From Pseudomonadota bacterium (GTDB lineage: Bacteria; Pseudomonadota; Alphaproteobacteria; Rhizobiales; Tepidamorphaceae): a stretch of 7,298 bases of DNA. A model generated the notes under the pieces. The model did no database searches. It saw only the letters and a program-made list of their open reading frames with translations, and was not told the DNA's origin. The translations under genes and the position numbers were made by a program. Within the stretch, counting starts at the first letter, position 1. The number at the start of each line of letters is the position of its first letter. This document shows, piece by piece, positions 6,744-7,298 of this stretch. The stretch is from NCBI GenBank assembly GCA_023435545.1, contig JAEYRQ010000426.1, positions 1-7,298 on the forward strand, written 5' to 3'.

Positions 6744-7055
6744 ATGCAGATGCACGACGCCAAGCGGGTCGAGATCATCATCGAAGCGGTGATGGAGCGT
6801 CACCTGACCGCAGCGCTCCAGCAGGCGGGCGTGACGGGCTACACGATCCTGCCGGTGAGCGGCGGGTCGGGCCGCTCGGGCGAGTGGTCGCGCGAGGGCC
6901 AGGTCGGGCGTGCGTCCGGAATGGTCGCGGTGATCTGCCTGATTCGGCCAGAACGGCTCGAGCCACTGCTGGAAAGCGCCTTCTCGGTGGTCGAGCGCCA
7001 CATCGGCGTCGTCAGCGTAACCGATGCGAAGGTGCTCCGGTCGGAACGGTTCTGA
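6744..7055 (+). CDS. PII-like regulator paired with the SbtA transporter (SbtB/CPII type)
   Basis: This is a small trimeric ferredoxin-fold protein of the PII superfamily, 103 residues. Visible signs are VEIIIEAVMERHLTAALQQAG (the first strand and helix, from residue 9), TGYTILP (31-37), a Gly/Ser-rich T-loop (about 38-59, GGSGRSGEW...) and a C-terminal strand HIGVVSVTDAKVLRSERF. It resembles the CPII proteins described next to bicarbonate transporters and carboxysome genes, which bind adenine nucleotides and bicarbonate; cyanobacterial SbtB similarly regulates SbtA. The T-loop has no tyrosine at the usual uridylylation place, so it is not a GlnB/GlnK nitrogen regulator. There is no C-terminal Cys-containing extension like that of some SbtB proteins. 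The ATG at 6744 follows a GGGAG site (6730-6734); an ATG at 6750 is also possible. Regulation of the upstream transporter is inferred from position and family. Confidence 0.87.
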   Translation: MQMHDAKRVEIIIEAVMERHLTAALQQAGVTGYTILPVSGGSGRSGEWSREGQVGRASGMVAVICLIRPERLEPLLESAFSVVERHIGVVSVTDAKVLRSERF

Positions 7056-7079
7056 CGCGCTGACCACGGGCGGCGGGCT

Positions 7080-7117
7080 GCCGGCCGGCTCGATCCCGTG
7101 GATCGACGCCGACCGGC
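7080..7117. terminator. Long hairpin between convergent genes, probable bidirectional terminator
   Basis: Arms 7080-7096 and 7100-7117 form a 17-pair stem with a 3-nt loop (7097-7099) and one bulged base (7107). In the plus-strand reading there is one C-A mismatch (7085/7112); on the minus strand this becomes a G·U pair, so the fold is complete for the outer-membrane protein transcript. It begins 25 nt after the PII-like gene stop and about 40 nt beyond the convergent gene's stop. No T-run follows on either side, so termination by the classical mechanism is not assured. Confidence 0.55.
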
Positions 7118-7156
7118 ATGCCGCTTCGGTGGGATGCCGCTGCTACGGCGACAACC

Positions 7157-7298
7157 TCAGTCGATCCAGAACCGCACGCCGAAGCGCACCTCGTGGGCGG
7201 CAATGTCGGTGACGTCGATCAGACCGCCGACCTGATCGTGGGTCTGCACGTCGCCGAGCGACAGGTACCGGTAGTTCAGATCGAGCGTCCAGTTGGGA
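7157..7298 (-). CDS. Outer-membrane beta-barrel protein, C-terminal fragment
   Basis: The gene runs off the right edge, so only its last 46 residues and TGA stop are seen. The reading is PNWTLDLNYRYLSLGDVQT..., then a short loop, and ends EVRFGVRFWID. Alternating polar/hydrophobic residues, the NYRYLSLG strand and the final VRFGVRFWI strand are typical of small porin-like outer-membrane proteins of Alphaproteobacteria, whose last strand carries aromatic residues for BAM recognition. The frame is open across the whole piece and no start is expected within the window. It is convergent with the PII-like gene. The family (Omp25/RopB-like or similar) cannot be fixed from so short a piece. Confidence 0.72.
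   Translation of the reverse strand, partial: PNWTLDLNYRYLSLGDVQTHDQVGGLIDVTDIAAHEVRFGVRFWID

Overview
The window looks like a chromosomal piece of a high-GC alphaproteobacterium, probably Hyphomicrobiales (Rhizobiales). Three things suggest this: the serC-serA gene order, an alphaproteobacterial-type SerC, and a palindromic intergenic repeat built on CGTCATCCCGG...CCGGGATGACG that resembles repeats common in that order. The exact genus cannot be read from the sequence.

Left part (1-3283), minus strand: a serine biosynthesis operon, serC (phosphoserine aminotransferase) followed by serA (3-phosphoglycerate dehydrogenase). serC is intact and has a short structured leader that may be a serC-motif RNA. 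serA is full length in layout but is cut by one in-frame TAA at codon 183 (1189-1191). A repeat with nested inverted arms (1802-1902) lies between the two genes, and a strong hairpin (68-101) lies downstream of serA.

Middle part (3284-4477), plus strand: a Tat-exported copper nitrite reductase of the AniA-like (class II NirK) type, with all copper and catalytic residues present. It is transcribed divergently from serC. Its lower GC and rare codons contrast with its neighbours, so it was probably acquired horizontally. No other denitrification gene is visible here.

Right part (4513-7298): a minus-strand YrbG-type Ca2+/Na+ exchanger, convergent with nirK; then, divergent from it, an sbtA-like sodium-dependent bicarbonate transporter gene followed 4 bp later by a PII-like regulator gene. 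The last pair is a recognisable bicarbonate-uptake module: transporter plus nucleotide/bicarbonate-sensing trimer. A 17-bp-stem hairpin (7080-7117) separates it from the C-terminal end of a convergent outer-membrane beta-barrel gene that runs off the right edge.

I found no RNA genes of known class with certainty, no CRISPR array, no transposase and no clearly unprecedented system. The items most worth checking are the serA nonsense codon, the foreign-looking nirK, and the sbtA/PII-like pair with its intergenic repeats.
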